A DNA stretch of 7,525 nucleotides from Bifidobacterium breve (GCA_943325425.2 CALPPJ020000055.1:1-7525), one strand, 5' to 3'; shown: positions 1 to 7,455, numbered from the stretch's first letter. Numbers and translations are program-made. Notes: a model not told the origin generated them from the sequence alone.

Positions 1-1
1 G

Positions 2-1066
2 CATAACAAGTTCTCTGACAACGGAGTCAAAGTATTTGCCGCGGGTGGTCGCAAGTTGACCGACACCGATCAAGAATTGATCGAATCGGAAGTTCACAAA
101 ATCATGAGTGGTGTCACGCCAACCACATCTGATGTCGGCGTCATCATTCGCCGTAGTGATGCAGTGACTTTGTACGTTGAACATCTCGTTGAACTTTTCG
201 GCGAAGGTTCATTGGCTGGTTTACGAATTGTCGTTGACTCGGCCAATGGAGCGATGAGCCAAGTTGCACCTTTGGTTTTGCAACGCCTTGGTGCTGATGT
301 GATTTCAATGAGCGATGCGCCGAATGGTCGCAACATTAATGATGCGTGTGGAGCAACTTCGCCACAAACATTGTGTGATTTCGTCAGTGGTACTGGCACC
401 GGAGTTTCAGTTGATATTGGCTTTGCCTACGACGGAGATGGCGATCGTTTAATTGCTGTTGATGAAAACGGCCATGTGGTTGACGGCGACCGATTAATTG
501 CGTTGTCGGTGCTTGATCGACGTGAACACAACACTTTGGCGAGCAACACAGTCGTGGTCACTGTGATGTCAAATTTGGGTTTCCATCAGGCCATGAAGCA
601 GGTTGGTGTCAACGTTGTGACAACCACTGTTGGAGATCGTTATGTCCTTGATGCCATGGAAGATGGTGGCTTCGTTATTGGTGGCGAGCAAAGTGGTCAC
701 ATCATTCATCGCGATCTCGCGACCACTGGCGATGGTCTTTTGGCCTCGATTGTGTTGGCCCAGTTAGTACGTCGCCGGCAGGAAAAAGACGGCGCGAAGT
801 TTTCGCAACTTGCTGGATCAATCATGCAGACTTTCCCGCAGGTGTTGAAGAACGTCAAAGTTGCGGTTCGTCCCACTGATGTTGCCAAACTATTAGCAAC
901 AGAAATTGCCGCCGAGGAAGCGATTCTTGGTGACAATGGCCGAGTTTTAGTGCGGGCGAGTGGCACCGAGCCACTCATTCGGGTCATGGTCGAGGCTCCA
1001 ACTGCACAATTGGCTGATGAAGCAGCTGATCGTCTGGTTGCCATTGCCGTCAACAAGTGTGTGTGA
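2..1066 (+). CDS. glmM: Phosphoglucosamine mutase GlmM, 5'-truncated by the window edge
   Basis: GlmM interconverts glucosamine-6-phosphate and glucosamine-1-phosphate in the cytoplasm, the step between GlmS and GlmU on the way to UDP-GlcNAc. The frame is open from base 2 and gives 354 residues; the family is usually about 445-450, so roughly 100 N-terminal residues lie upstream. The fragment opens with HNKFSDNGVKVFAAGG, the segment that normally follows the phosphorylated serine of the (S/T)ASHN motif, so the catalytic serine is just outside the window. Visible motifs (fragment numbering) are the metal-binding loop DGDGDR at 144-149, the sugar-specificity loop GEQSGH at 228-233, and the phosphate-binding RASGTEP at 318-324. 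A TTG at base 56 is an internal leucine codon, not the start. The stop is TGA at 1064-1066. glmS follows 37 nt later on the same strand, which supports GlmM over other hexose phosphate mutases of the superfamily. Nothing looks degraded in the visible part. Confidence 0.97.
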   Translation, partial: HNKFSDNGVKVFAAGGRKLTDTDQELIESEVHKIMSGVTPTTSDVGVIIRRSDAVTLYVEHLVELFGEGSLAGLRIVVDSANGAMSQVAPLVLQRLGADVISMSDAPNGRNINDACGATSPQTLCDFVSGTGTGVSVDIGFAYDGDGDRLIAVDENGHVVDGDRLIALSVLDRREHNTLASNTVVVTVMSNLGFHQAMKQVGVNVVTTTVGDRYVLDAMEDGGFVIGGEQSGHIIHRDLATTGDGLLASIVLAQLVRRRQEKDGAKFSQLAGSIMQTFPQVLKNVKVAVRPTDVAKLLATEIAAEEAILGDNGRVLVRASGTEPLIRVMVEAPTAQLADEAADRLVAIAVNKCV

Positions 1067-1103
1067 GCCTGTCACCGCATAGTTGTTCGGTAACCTAATC
1101 GTC
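1067..1103 (+). other. glmM-glmS intergenic leader, no ribozyme
   Basis: This 37-nt gap contains no recognisable Shine-Dalgarno sequence before the glmS ATG and is far too short to hold a glmS ribozyme, which occurs upstream of glmS in many Firmicutes. No obvious hairpin terminator is visible, so cotranscription with glmM is plausible. Confidence 0.6.
1091..1096 (+). promoter_or_regulatory. Possible -10 element (TAACCT) ahead of glmS
   Basis: TAACCT fits the loose actinobacterial -10 pattern TAnnnT. It ends 7 nt before the ATG at 1104, close to the spacing that would yield a leaderless or nearly leaderless mRNA. No good -35 hexamer is visible at the expected distance. The pattern is short and common by chance, so this is a weak call supported mainly by position and by the lack of a ribosome binding site. 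Confidence 0.2.
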
Positions 1104-4100
1104 ATGTGTGGCATCATCGCTTTGGTCGGCCGACCTGCTCAACGGGAAGCTCCCAGCGTGGCCGACATCGTTCAACATCTAGATGCCGCAATCGCGAGTG
1201 GTCGCAACATGCTCGATGCCACCGCACATCTCGTGAAGGTCAATGAACTCCTGAAGGGCGTTCCTGGTGCAGTGGCACTGATTGATAACCATGAGTTGGT
1301 GAGTGCCATCACAAGTCGCCTCAATCAAGTGAGCGCCACGATTGCACTCATTGATGAAGGTCTTGAAAATGCTGTAGCCGATTCTGATGAGCTTGAAAGA
1401 AATGCGGCGGCGCTGATTGCGCTACGCGATGTCACGTGGTCAATCGGGCAGGATCGTTTGCGCACGGCTCGCATGGTTCGCGATTTAGCTGGCCGCGATG
1501 CCGGAATCGCCGCAGTCGCTGGTTACCTCACGATCCAACAGGCTTTTTCGGCTCTTGATCGTCTTGAAGTACGCGGTCGCGATTCGGCGGGAATCCATGT
1601 TTTTGTATGGGGTCACGGGTTGTCGGCTGATGATCCTTCGGTCTCGGCAGCACTGAGTGTTCGGGCCCATGACGCGCTCTTCCAGAATCGTTCGGTGCGC
1701 CTTGTTGACGACACATTGTCGTTTGTTTATAAAGCAGCTGCCGAGATTGGTGAACTCGGAGACAACACAAAGGCTCTGCGCGCGGCAGTACAAGACGACG
1801 ACTTGTTGCGCTTGGCTCTTTCGAATCCGAATGCCCGCTTGTCATTGGTGGGGCACACGCGGTGGGCGAGTGTCGGCATTATTAGCGAACCGAATGCACA
1901 CCCTGTGAATAGCGAGCGCGAACTTGGTGATGTTGAGACAACGCATCCGTATGTTGTGGCTGCGCTCAATGGTGATGTTGATAATCACGGCGATCTACGA
2001 ATCGCTCACGGGCTGTCATTCCCGGGCCAAATCACGACCGATGCCAAAGTGATTCCGGCGTTAGTGAATATGCATGCCCGTGCATGTGGCGACACAGTTG
2101 AGGCTTTCCGTCGCAGCGTGGCGTCATTTGAAGGATCAGTTGCCATTGGTGCTGCCGCAACTGATCAACCCGATCGGTTGATGTTCGCACTACGCGGCAG
2201 TGGTCAAGGATTGTTCGTTGGTTTGGCCGAAGATTTATTCATCGTCGCCAGCGAACCGTACGGCGTCGTAGAAGAAACCACCACTTATTTCCGCCTTGAT
2301 GGTGAAGGAACCAGCACCGCATCTTTGACCGACAGCAAAGGTCAGATAGTTGTACTTGATGGTGCCCTAGCCGGAGAACTTACTGGTGTCACCCGAATTG
2401 CATACGACGGTACCGCGTTACCTGTTGCGGCAACCGAGTTAGTGACGGCCGAAGTGACAACTCGCGATATTGATCGTGGCGATGCTCCGCACTTCTTATT
2501 GAAAGAAATCGGCGAAGCTCCCGAATCATTCCGTAAGACTCTGCGCGGCAAAATTGTTGAGCGTGATGGAGTTCTACACGCATCGCTCGGCGTCAAGACT
2601 TTGCCGACCTTCATTATTGACCGATTGGCATCGGGTGCTATTCGCAAAGTTCGCGTGATTGGTCAAGGTACCGCGGCGATCGCTGGGCGCAGTTGTGCCA
2701 CGGTTCTTGATGAACTGTGCGCGGGTGGCCTTGACGTTGATCCGATTACCGCCACCGAACTCAGTGGTTTTCATCTGCAACTTGATATGAGCGACACGCT
2801 CATCATTGCTGTGAGTCAAAGCGGAACAACGACTGACACGAATCGCACTGTCGACTTGGCGCGTTCACGTGGTGCATCGGTTCTGGCAATAGTTAATCGA
2901 CGTGGTAGCGACTTGTGCGATAAAGCCGATGGTGTTTTGTTTACCAGCGATGGTCGTGACGTAGAAATGAGTGTCGCATCAACGAAAGCGTTTTATGCGC
3001 AAGTCGCCGCCGGAGTTTTGTTGGCTTGTGCAGTGAGCGTTGCTGCTGGGCTCGGCACCGATTCGCGCCGGCACGATTTGCTGCGAACATTGCGCGAACT
3101 TCCGACCGCGATGCGCACAGTGATTGATGCTCGGGCCAAGGTTGCTGAAGTAGCGCACAAATATGCGCCATCTAAGCGGTATTGGGCAGTCGTTGGCAAT
3201 GGGCCTAACGCAATTGCGGCCAACGAAGTTCGTATTAAACTGAGCGAACTTTGTTACAAGAGCATCTCGTGCGATATTACTGAAGATAAGAAACACATTG
3301 ACTTGTCATGTGAGCCGTTGATCTTGGTATGCGCGGCTGGTCTCTCTGGTAGCACCGCTGACGACGTTGCCAAAGAGATTGCGATTTATCGAGCCCATAA
3401 GGCAACACCCATTGTGATTGCGAGTGCATCTGAGTCACGTTTCTCAAGTGCGGTTGCAGTCATTGATGTTCCCGATGTTGACCCCACACTTGCTTTTGTT
3501 TTGAGTGCAGTTGTTGGGCATCTTTTTGGCTACGAAGCCGCTCGAGCTATTGACGAACTAGCACGTTCTCTGCGGGAGGCCCGCGAAGTCGTTGAGTTCG
3601 CAGTTCTCCATAATGCCGATGGCGAATCGGTTTTGAAAGTTGTGCGTTCTGGTTTAGTGATTGCGGCCGAACGCTTTAATGAGACTCTTCGCGCCGGTAC
3701 TTACGATGGACATCTTGAAGCCAGCACTGCAGTGCGCTTGGCGTCAATGCTTCGTGTCGTGCTTGATACGTCGCCGGTTGAGGCGTACCAGAATGACACT
3801 GGCAAAGTCGGTACACCTTCGGCATTGATTGACGATCTCACCATGGCTTTGACACGGGCGATCGAAGAACTCACTCGTCCTATTGATGCAATTAAGCATC
3901 AGGCCAAAACGGTGACGGTCGGAATTAGCCGCAGCGACGAAGGCGTGATGGATCGGGCTCTCGTACAAGAAGTTCTTGCGACGGGCGCAGGTCGCGATGT
4001 ATTGGCGTATCGCACACTGAAGGTATTGGCCGATCTTGATCCGGCAGTCGAGGCGGTGGTCGGTTATACGCGTTACAGCATTGACGGAGATCCATCGGGG

Positions 4101-4514
4101 ACTAATGCAACGATTGCGATTGTTGACCGTGGCGGACTGTCACGTGATGTGCCGAGTCGAGTTGATCGCAATCCTTCATTGGTGGGCACTAAGCGTCGTG
4201 TCGCGAGTGAACGCGATGTGTTAGTCGCTCGTGGTCGAAGTGATGGACGAACGGTGATTTTCATTCCCGAAGTGAAGGCTGGCCAAACGGTTGGGATCAC
4301 TTTGCTGCATGTACGTTTCCATGATCGCCTCAATGCGGCGGTCATGCGTGGAGTCTTGCAAGGGTACGACCGTCGATATGACCGCTTGGTCGACTGGGTT
4401 TCAGAAACCGAAGGTGAAATGCGCGACGATTTGTTGAGCGAGTTGTCGGTGGCAGATCTGTTGATCTTGCCGATCAGCGAAATGGCCGATCGCTGGCGTC
4501 GCGCCTCATCGTGA
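1104..4514 (+). CDS. glmS: Extra-long glutamine--fructose-6-phosphate aminotransferase (GlmS-like), 1136 aa
   Basis: GlmS takes ammonia from glutamine and makes glucosamine-6-phosphate from fructose-6-phosphate, the first step of amino-sugar synthesis in the cytoplasm. The start is ATG at 1104, because it yields MCGIIALVG with Cys2 exposed as the N-terminal nucleophile; an upstream TTG at 1083 would bury it. Class II amidotransferase landmarks are RGRDSAG 157-163, HTRWAS 251-256, Asn289-Gly290 (oxyanion hole) and Asp313. The isomerase half starts near HFLLKEI 463-469. SIS1 (about 513-670) carries SQSGTT 571-576 and VASTKAF 624-630. SIS2 (about 690-815) carries Glu708, Lys712, Glu715 and His731, matching E. 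coli Glu481, Lys485, Glu488 and His504 with identical spacing. AKTVTV at 934-939 resembles the GlmS C-tail with its Lys603. The usual length is about 610. The excess is a helical-looking insert at about 12-140, about 50 residues before 251, about 105 before 934, and about 200 residues after 939 that I do not recognise. Substitutions versus E. coli are Ser256 and Val257 for Thr76 and His77, and Ala524 for Ser303. Position next to glmM supports GlmS function, but activity is inferred. Confidence 0.85.
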   Translation: MCGIIALVGRPAQREAPSVADIVQHLDAAIASGRNMLDATAHLVKVNELLKGVPGAVALIDNHELVSAITSRLNQVSATIALIDEGLENAVADSDELERNAAALIALRDVTWSIGQDRLRTARMVRDLAGRDAGIAAVAGYLTIQQAFSALDRLEVRGRDSAGIHVFVWGHGLSADDPSVSAALSVRAHDALFQNRSVRLVDDTLSFVYKAAAEIGELGDNTKALRAAVQDDDLLRLALSNPNARLSLVGHTRWASVGIISEPNAHPVNSERELGDVETTHPYVVAALNGDVDNHGDLRIAHGLSFPGQITTDAKVIPALVNMHARACGDTVEAFRRSVASFEGSVAIGAAATDQPDRLMFALRGSGQGLFVGLAEDLFIVASEPYGVVEETTTYFRLDGEGTSTASLTDSKGQIVVLDGALAGELTGVTRIAYDGTALPVAATELVTAEVTTRDIDRGDAPHFLLKEIGEAPESFRKTLRGKIVERDGVLHASLGVKTLPTFIIDRLASGAIRKVRVIGQGTAAIAGRSCATVLDELCAGGLDVDPITATELSGFHLQLDMSDTLIIAVSQSGTTTDTNRTVDLARSRGASVLAIVNRRGSDLCDKADGVLFTSDGRDVEMSVASTKAFYAQVAAGVLLACAVSVAAGLGTDSRRHDLLRTLRELPTAMRTVIDARAKVAEVAHKYAPSKRYWAVVGNGPNAIAANEVRIKLSELCYKSISCDITEDKKHIDLSCEPLILVCAAGLSGSTADDVAKEIAIYRAHKATPIVIASASESRFSSAVAVIDVPDVDPTLAFVLSAVVGHLFGYEAARAIDELARSLREAREVVEFAVLHNADGESVLKVVRSGLVIAAERFNETLRAGTYDGHLEASTAVRLASMLRVVLDTSPVEAYQNDTGKVGTPSALIDDLTMALTRAIEELTRPIDAIKHQAKTVTVGISRSDEGVMDRALVQEVLATGAGRDVLAYRTLKVLADLDPAVEAVVGYTRYSIDGDPSGTNATIAIVDRGGLSRDVPSRVDRNPSLVGTKRRVASERDVLVARGRSDGRTVIFIPEVKAGQTVGITLLHVRFHDRLNAAVMRGVLQGYDRRYDRLVDWVSETEGEMRDDLLSELSVADLLILPISEMADRWRRASS

Positions 4515-4524
4515 GTGCACGTTA

Positions 4525-4905
4525 ATGATCATTGGTGTTGGGGTTGACGCAGTTGAAATTGATCGCTTTCGCCGATCGCTTGAACGCACCCCATCAATGA
4601 AGACCCGACTCTTCACAAGTGAAGAGCTTGAGTACGTTGAACCTCATGCCGATCCGACCCCGTCTTTGGCGGCTCGGTTTGCGGCCCGTGAAGCAGTGAT
4701 GAAGGCGATGGGCGTAGGCCTTGGAGCATTTGAGTTTCATGATGTGTGGGTGCGGCGGGCCGAGTCTGGTCGACCGTCACTCGCAGTCACCGGCCGTGCG
4801 GAGCAGATTGCTCACGACCTGGGTGTGACGGACTGGCATCTGTCAATCACCCACACAGACAACACCGCCATTGCCTATGTGATTGCTGTCCGATCACCGC
4901 AGTAG
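4525..4905 (+). CDS. acpS: Holo-[acyl-carrier-protein] synthase AcpS
   Basis: AcpS transfers 4'-phosphopantetheine from coenzyme A to the conserved serine of acyl carrier protein, activating it for fatty-acid synthesis. The 126-residue length is normal for this small trimeric phosphopantetheinyl transferase. It opens with IIGVGVDAVEIDRF, where Asp8 is the expected Mg-binding residue. RFAAREAVMKA at 51-61 holds Glu56, the second metal ligand, and Lys60. The C-terminal strand SITHTDNTAIAYVIA (107-121) is the usual SxSHT-like end of the fold, with Thr109 in place of the second serine. The ATG at 4525 lies 10 nt after the glmS stop and starts exactly at the conserved N-terminus. No strong Shine-Dalgarno is visible; GTGAG at 4511-4515 overlaps the glmS stop and is at best weak. 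The placement between glmS and nnr is common in Actinobacteria. Confidence 0.95.
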   Translation: MIIGVGVDAVEIDRFRRSLERTPSMKTRLFTSEELEYVEPHADPTPSLAARFAAREAVMKAMGVGLGAFEFHDVWVRRAESGRPSLAVTGRAEQIAHDLGVTDWHLSITHTDNTAIAYVIAVRSPQ

Positions 4906-4921
4906 AACAGTTTTTAAGGCA

Positions 4922-4927
4922 TACGAT
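4922..4927 (+). promoter_or_regulatory. Possible -10 element (TACGAT) for a leaderless nnr transcript
   Basis: TACGAT matches the actinobacterial TAnnnT pattern and 4 of 6 bases of TATAAT. It ends 6 bases before the ATG at 4934, exactly where a -10 hexamer would place transcription start on the A of the start codon. The only purine-rich stretch nearby, AAGG at 4916-4919, is 14 nt from the ATG and too far to act as a normal ribosome binding site. There is no clear -35. This is suggestive only. Confidence 0.3.
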
Positions 4928-4933
4928 CTAGTT

Positions 4934-6331
4934 ATGCGCCCCGTGCTCACCCCCAAACAGATGCGCGTTCTTGATGCTGAAGCCATCACTGCGGGAACCT
5001 CGATTGAAGTTTTAATTGGTCGAGCTGGCGCTGCGGTCGCTCGAGCTGCCAAGCGCATGATGGGCGGGCTGTATGGCCGCACGGTGGTCGTGATTACTGG
5101 CAAAGGAAATAACGGAGCCGACGGACGAGTGACCGCACGTTTGCTGGCCGATCAAGGAGTTCGCGTTCATGTCATTGACGCCGAGCACATGCCGTTACGT
5201 CTACCCGTGAGTGATCTCATTATTGATGCCGCCTTCGGAACTGGTTTTCGTGGTGAATGGAGCCCGCCAGCAACGAAAGGCGTTCCCGTTTTGGCAGTCG
5301 ATATTCCGAGCGGAATTGATGGCCTGACCGGCCTCGCTGCACCCGATACATGGCAAGCGACTCGCACTGTCACCTTTGTGGCGTTGAAGCCAGGCTTGTT
5401 GTTAGGCGCAGGACGAGCACTATGCGGAGAAGTTGAACTTGTTGATATTGGTATCAACCTCGGTATGAGCAACGTTGATATCAACGAAGTTGAACGCAGT
5501 GATGTTTCGCAATGGGTTCCTCAACGCCCATTTGATTCGCATAAATGGAAAGCCGCGCTGTACGCCGTTGCTGGAAGTTCCGGAATGATGGGTGCGGCCA
5601 ACTTGTGTAGTGCCTCGGCAATGCGCGCCGGTGCAGGCATTGTGCATGTTGCATCACCCGGCATTGTGAGCGACCGCAGTACATCAACTGAAATCGTGCG
5701 CCGAGCATTGCCATCTTTGGGTTGGTCACATGAAGTGCTTGATGATCTCTCACGTTTTAAGGCGATGGTCATTGGGCCAGGTCTTGGTCGAGATGAAGGA
5801 ACCGTTAGCGAAGCGCGACGCATCATTGCTGGTGCACATATTCCGATGGTCATTGATGGTGACGGTTTATTCGCCGTTGCTTGGGGTGGCGAAGGAGCGC
5901 GCGATATCGTGCGCTCGCGCGCGGCTGGCACAGTCTTAACTCCACATGATGGTGAATACACAACTCTGCTGGGCTATGCACCATCGCATGATCGAATTAC
6001 GAGTGCACGCCGTTTAGCCAGTGATACGAACTGTGTTTGCTTGTTAAAGGGAACTACAACTGTTGTCGCCGAACCCTCAGGCGAAGTCTTGATGGTGGCT
6101 AATGGCGATCAACGGTTGGCAACTGCCGGAACTGGCGATGTGCTCGCTGGAATTATCGGAGCACTTCTTGCCCAAGGAGTTGCTCCCTTTCATGCTGCTG
6201 CCAGTGGTGCTTGGATTCATGGTTACGCCGCATCGCTTTATGACGCAAATGAAGGATTGATTGCCTCTGATCTCGTTGATCTCATCCCGTTGGCCTTGTC
6301 GCATATGCGACATGTTGGTGCACAGGACTGA
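4934..6331 (+). CDS. nnr: Bifunctional NAD(P)HX epimerase / ADP-dependent NAD(P)HX dehydratase
   Basis: This protein repairs NADH and NADPH damaged by hydration. The N-terminal YjeF_N domain interconverts R- and S-NAD(P)HX, and the C-terminal ribokinase-like domain dehydrates S-NAD(P)HX, using ADP in bacteria. I chose ATG 4934 (465 residues) because MRPVLTPKQMRVLD matches the family N-terminus; an upstream in-frame TTG at 4883 would overlap acpS and add 17 unrelated residues. Epimerase motifs are GNNGADG at 58-64 (usually GNNGGDG) and DIPSGID at 123-129. The second domain begins near HKWKAALYAVAGSSG at 203, where the family often has HKGDFG. It contains TPHDGE at 336-341 and GTGDVLAG at 399-406, whose Asp402 is the expected catalytic base. 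Length is close to that of other fused actinobacterial forms. Both domains appear intact. The gene follows acpS by 28 nt and precedes alr by 2 nt, so it is probably cotranscribed with alr. Confidence 0.95.
   Translation: MRPVLTPKQMRVLDAEAITAGTSIEVLIGRAGAAVARAAKRMMGGLYGRTVVVITGKGNNGADGRVTARLLADQGVRVHVIDAEHMPLRLPVSDLIIDAAFGTGFRGEWSPPATKGVPVLAVDIPSGIDGLTGLAAPDTWQATRTVTFVALKPGLLLGAGRALCGEVELVDIGINLGMSNVDINEVERSDVSQWVPQRPFDSHKWKAALYAVAGSSGMMGAANLCSASAMRAGAGIVHVASPGIVSDRSTSTEIVRRALPSLGWSHEVLDDLSRFKAMVIGPGLGRDEGTVSEARRIIAGAHIPMVIDGDGLFAVAWGGEGARDIVRSRAAGTVLTPHDGEYTTLLGYAPSHDRITSARRLASDTNCVCLLKGTTTVVAEPSGEVLMVANGDQRLATAGTGDVLAGIIGALLAQGVAPFHAAASGAWIHGYAASLYDANEGLIASDLVDLIPLALSHMRHVGAQD
6324..6327 (+). 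promoter_or_regulatory. AGGA ribosome binding site for alr
   Basis: AGGA lies inside the last codons of nnr, 6 nt before the alr ATG at 6334. It is the best-placed Shine-Dalgarno-like sequence in the window and supports ATG 6334 as the start, with translation coupled to nnr. The core is only four bases, so it is a modest signal. Confidence 0.55.
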
Positions 6332-6333
6332 AC

Positions 6334-7455
6334 ATGAGCGCTCGGGCAGCTTGGATTGATATTGATCTAGATGCAGTTCGCCACAACGTCGGCTATGTGT
6401 GTTCGTTGGTTGGTGATGCCAAAGTTATGGCGGTCGTCAAAGCAAACGGATACGGGCATGGTGCGGTTCAAGTTGCTGAAGCAGCGCTTGAAGCAGGAGC
6501 CCATGGACTGTGTGTTGCCTTGGTTCAAGAAGGAATTGAACTTCGGCGCGCCGGCATTGAAAGCCCAATTCTTGTTTTGTCCGAGCAGCCACTTGATCAA
6601 GTGGGTGACATTGTTGCTCATGGTCTGATCGCCACGGCATATTCAGTTTCGTTCATTGATGCTTTAGAACAAGAAGTGCGACTGCGCAATGTGGTTGGTC
6701 AAGAGGTACACCTCAAGATTGACACGGGCATGAATCGAGTCGGATGTAAACCGAGCAATGCGGTTGAGTTAGGTGGTCGCATTATGGCGCGTTCACCCGA
6801 ACTTGTTTTGGGTGGTGTCTTCACACATCTTGCTAGTGCTGATGATCTTGACAGTGATTTCACAGATCAACAAATTTCAAAGTTTGATGCAACTATCAAT
6901 GCGTTGAAGAATGCTGGAGTTGAAACGGGCTGGATTCATATCGCCAATTCAGCCGGAACAATTGTGCATAGCCAAGCGCATCGCGACATGGTTCGAGTTG
7001 GTATCGCGATGTATGGCATCGCTCCCGATGTTGGGTTGGAAAACAGGTGTTCCGAACTGCGCCCAGCATTGTCGTTGACGGCTCGAGTTTCATTTGTGAA
7101 ACGAGTGACGGCTGGCGATGGTGTTTCGTATGGTCAGCGTCATCATTTTGAGAAAGCGACAACGGTGGCAACTGTTCCACTGGGTTATGCCGATGGAGTG
7201 CCGCGACGATTGTCGGCAGTTGGTGGAGAAGTATTGATTGGTGGACGCCGTTGTCCGATTGTTGGAGTGGTCACGATGGACCAGTTGATGGTTGATGTGA
7301 GCGATCAAACCGTTGTGGTTGGTGATGAGGTTGTATTCATCGGCGCACAAGGCGCCGAATCCATTTCAGCAAACGAATGGGGAAGTCGACTGGGGACCAT
7401 TGGCTACGAAATCGTTTGTGGCCTCTCGAACCGTCTCCCGCGTCACTACCGTTAG
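6334..7455 (+). CDS. alr: Alanine racemase (PLP-dependent)
   Basis: Alr interconverts L- and D-alanine, supplying D-Ala for the peptidoglycan stem peptide. The 373-residue length is typical. The N-terminal PLP barrel contains AVVKANGYGHG, with Lys36 as the expected Schiff-base lysine and one catalytic base, and Tyr40. DTGMNRVG (130-137) holds Arg135, matching the conserved Arg136 near the PLP and substrate in the Geobacillus enzyme. VRVGIAMYG (220-228) holds Arg221, which normally contacts the PLP ring nitrogen. GVSYGQ contains Tyr266, the second catalytic base supplied across the dimer, and TMDQ includes Met315-Asp316 of the C-terminal beta domain that lines the substrate entryway. All key residues are present, so an active enzyme is expected. 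The ATG begins 2 nt after the nnr stop, which implies translational coupling. The stop is TAG at 7453-7455. Confidence 0.97.
   Translation: MSARAAWIDIDLDAVRHNVGYVCSLVGDAKVMAVVKANGYGHGAVQVAEAALEAGAHGLCVALVQEGIELRRAGIESPILVLSEQPLDQVGDIVAHGLIATAYSVSFIDALEQEVRLRNVVGQEVHLKIDTGMNRVGCKPSNAVELGGRIMARSPELVLGGVFTHLASADDLDSDFTDQQISKFDATINALKNAGVETGWIHIANSAGTIVHSQAHRDMVRVGIAMYGIAPDVGLENRCSELRPALSLTARVSFVKRVTAGDGVSYGQRHHFEKATTVATVPLGYADGVPRRLSAVGGEVLIGGRRCPIVGVVTMDQLMVDVSDQTVVVGDEVVFIGAQGAESISANEWGSRLGTIGYEIVCGLSNRLPRHYR

Noticed and set aside
56..1066. A TTG-initiated gene beginning at base 56
   Set aside because: The frame is open back to base 2 and the residues before 56 are the conserved GlmM segment following the catalytic serine motif, so 56 is an internal leucine codon.
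1067..1103. glmS ribozyme or other riboswitch upstream of glmS
   Set aside because: The gap is only 37 nt, without the length or structure that any known glmS-associated RNA needs.
1104..4514. The long glmS frame as two fused or frameshifted separate genes
   Set aside because: One continuous frame carries amidotransferase, SIS1 and SIS2 motifs in canonical order, with the extra sequence distributed among them; there is no internal stop or duplicated domain.
4887..4915. CTGT...ACAG followed by TTTTT, a possible terminator after acpS
   Set aside because: The stem is only four base pairs before a mismatch and the loop is about 16 nt, too weak to call an intrinsic terminator.
5521..5961. A 146-codon open frame on the minus strand, and other long antisense frames in the window
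   Set aside because: They lie wholly within well-conserved + strand genes, resemble no family and have no plausible start signals; they are by-products of codon bias on the coding strand.
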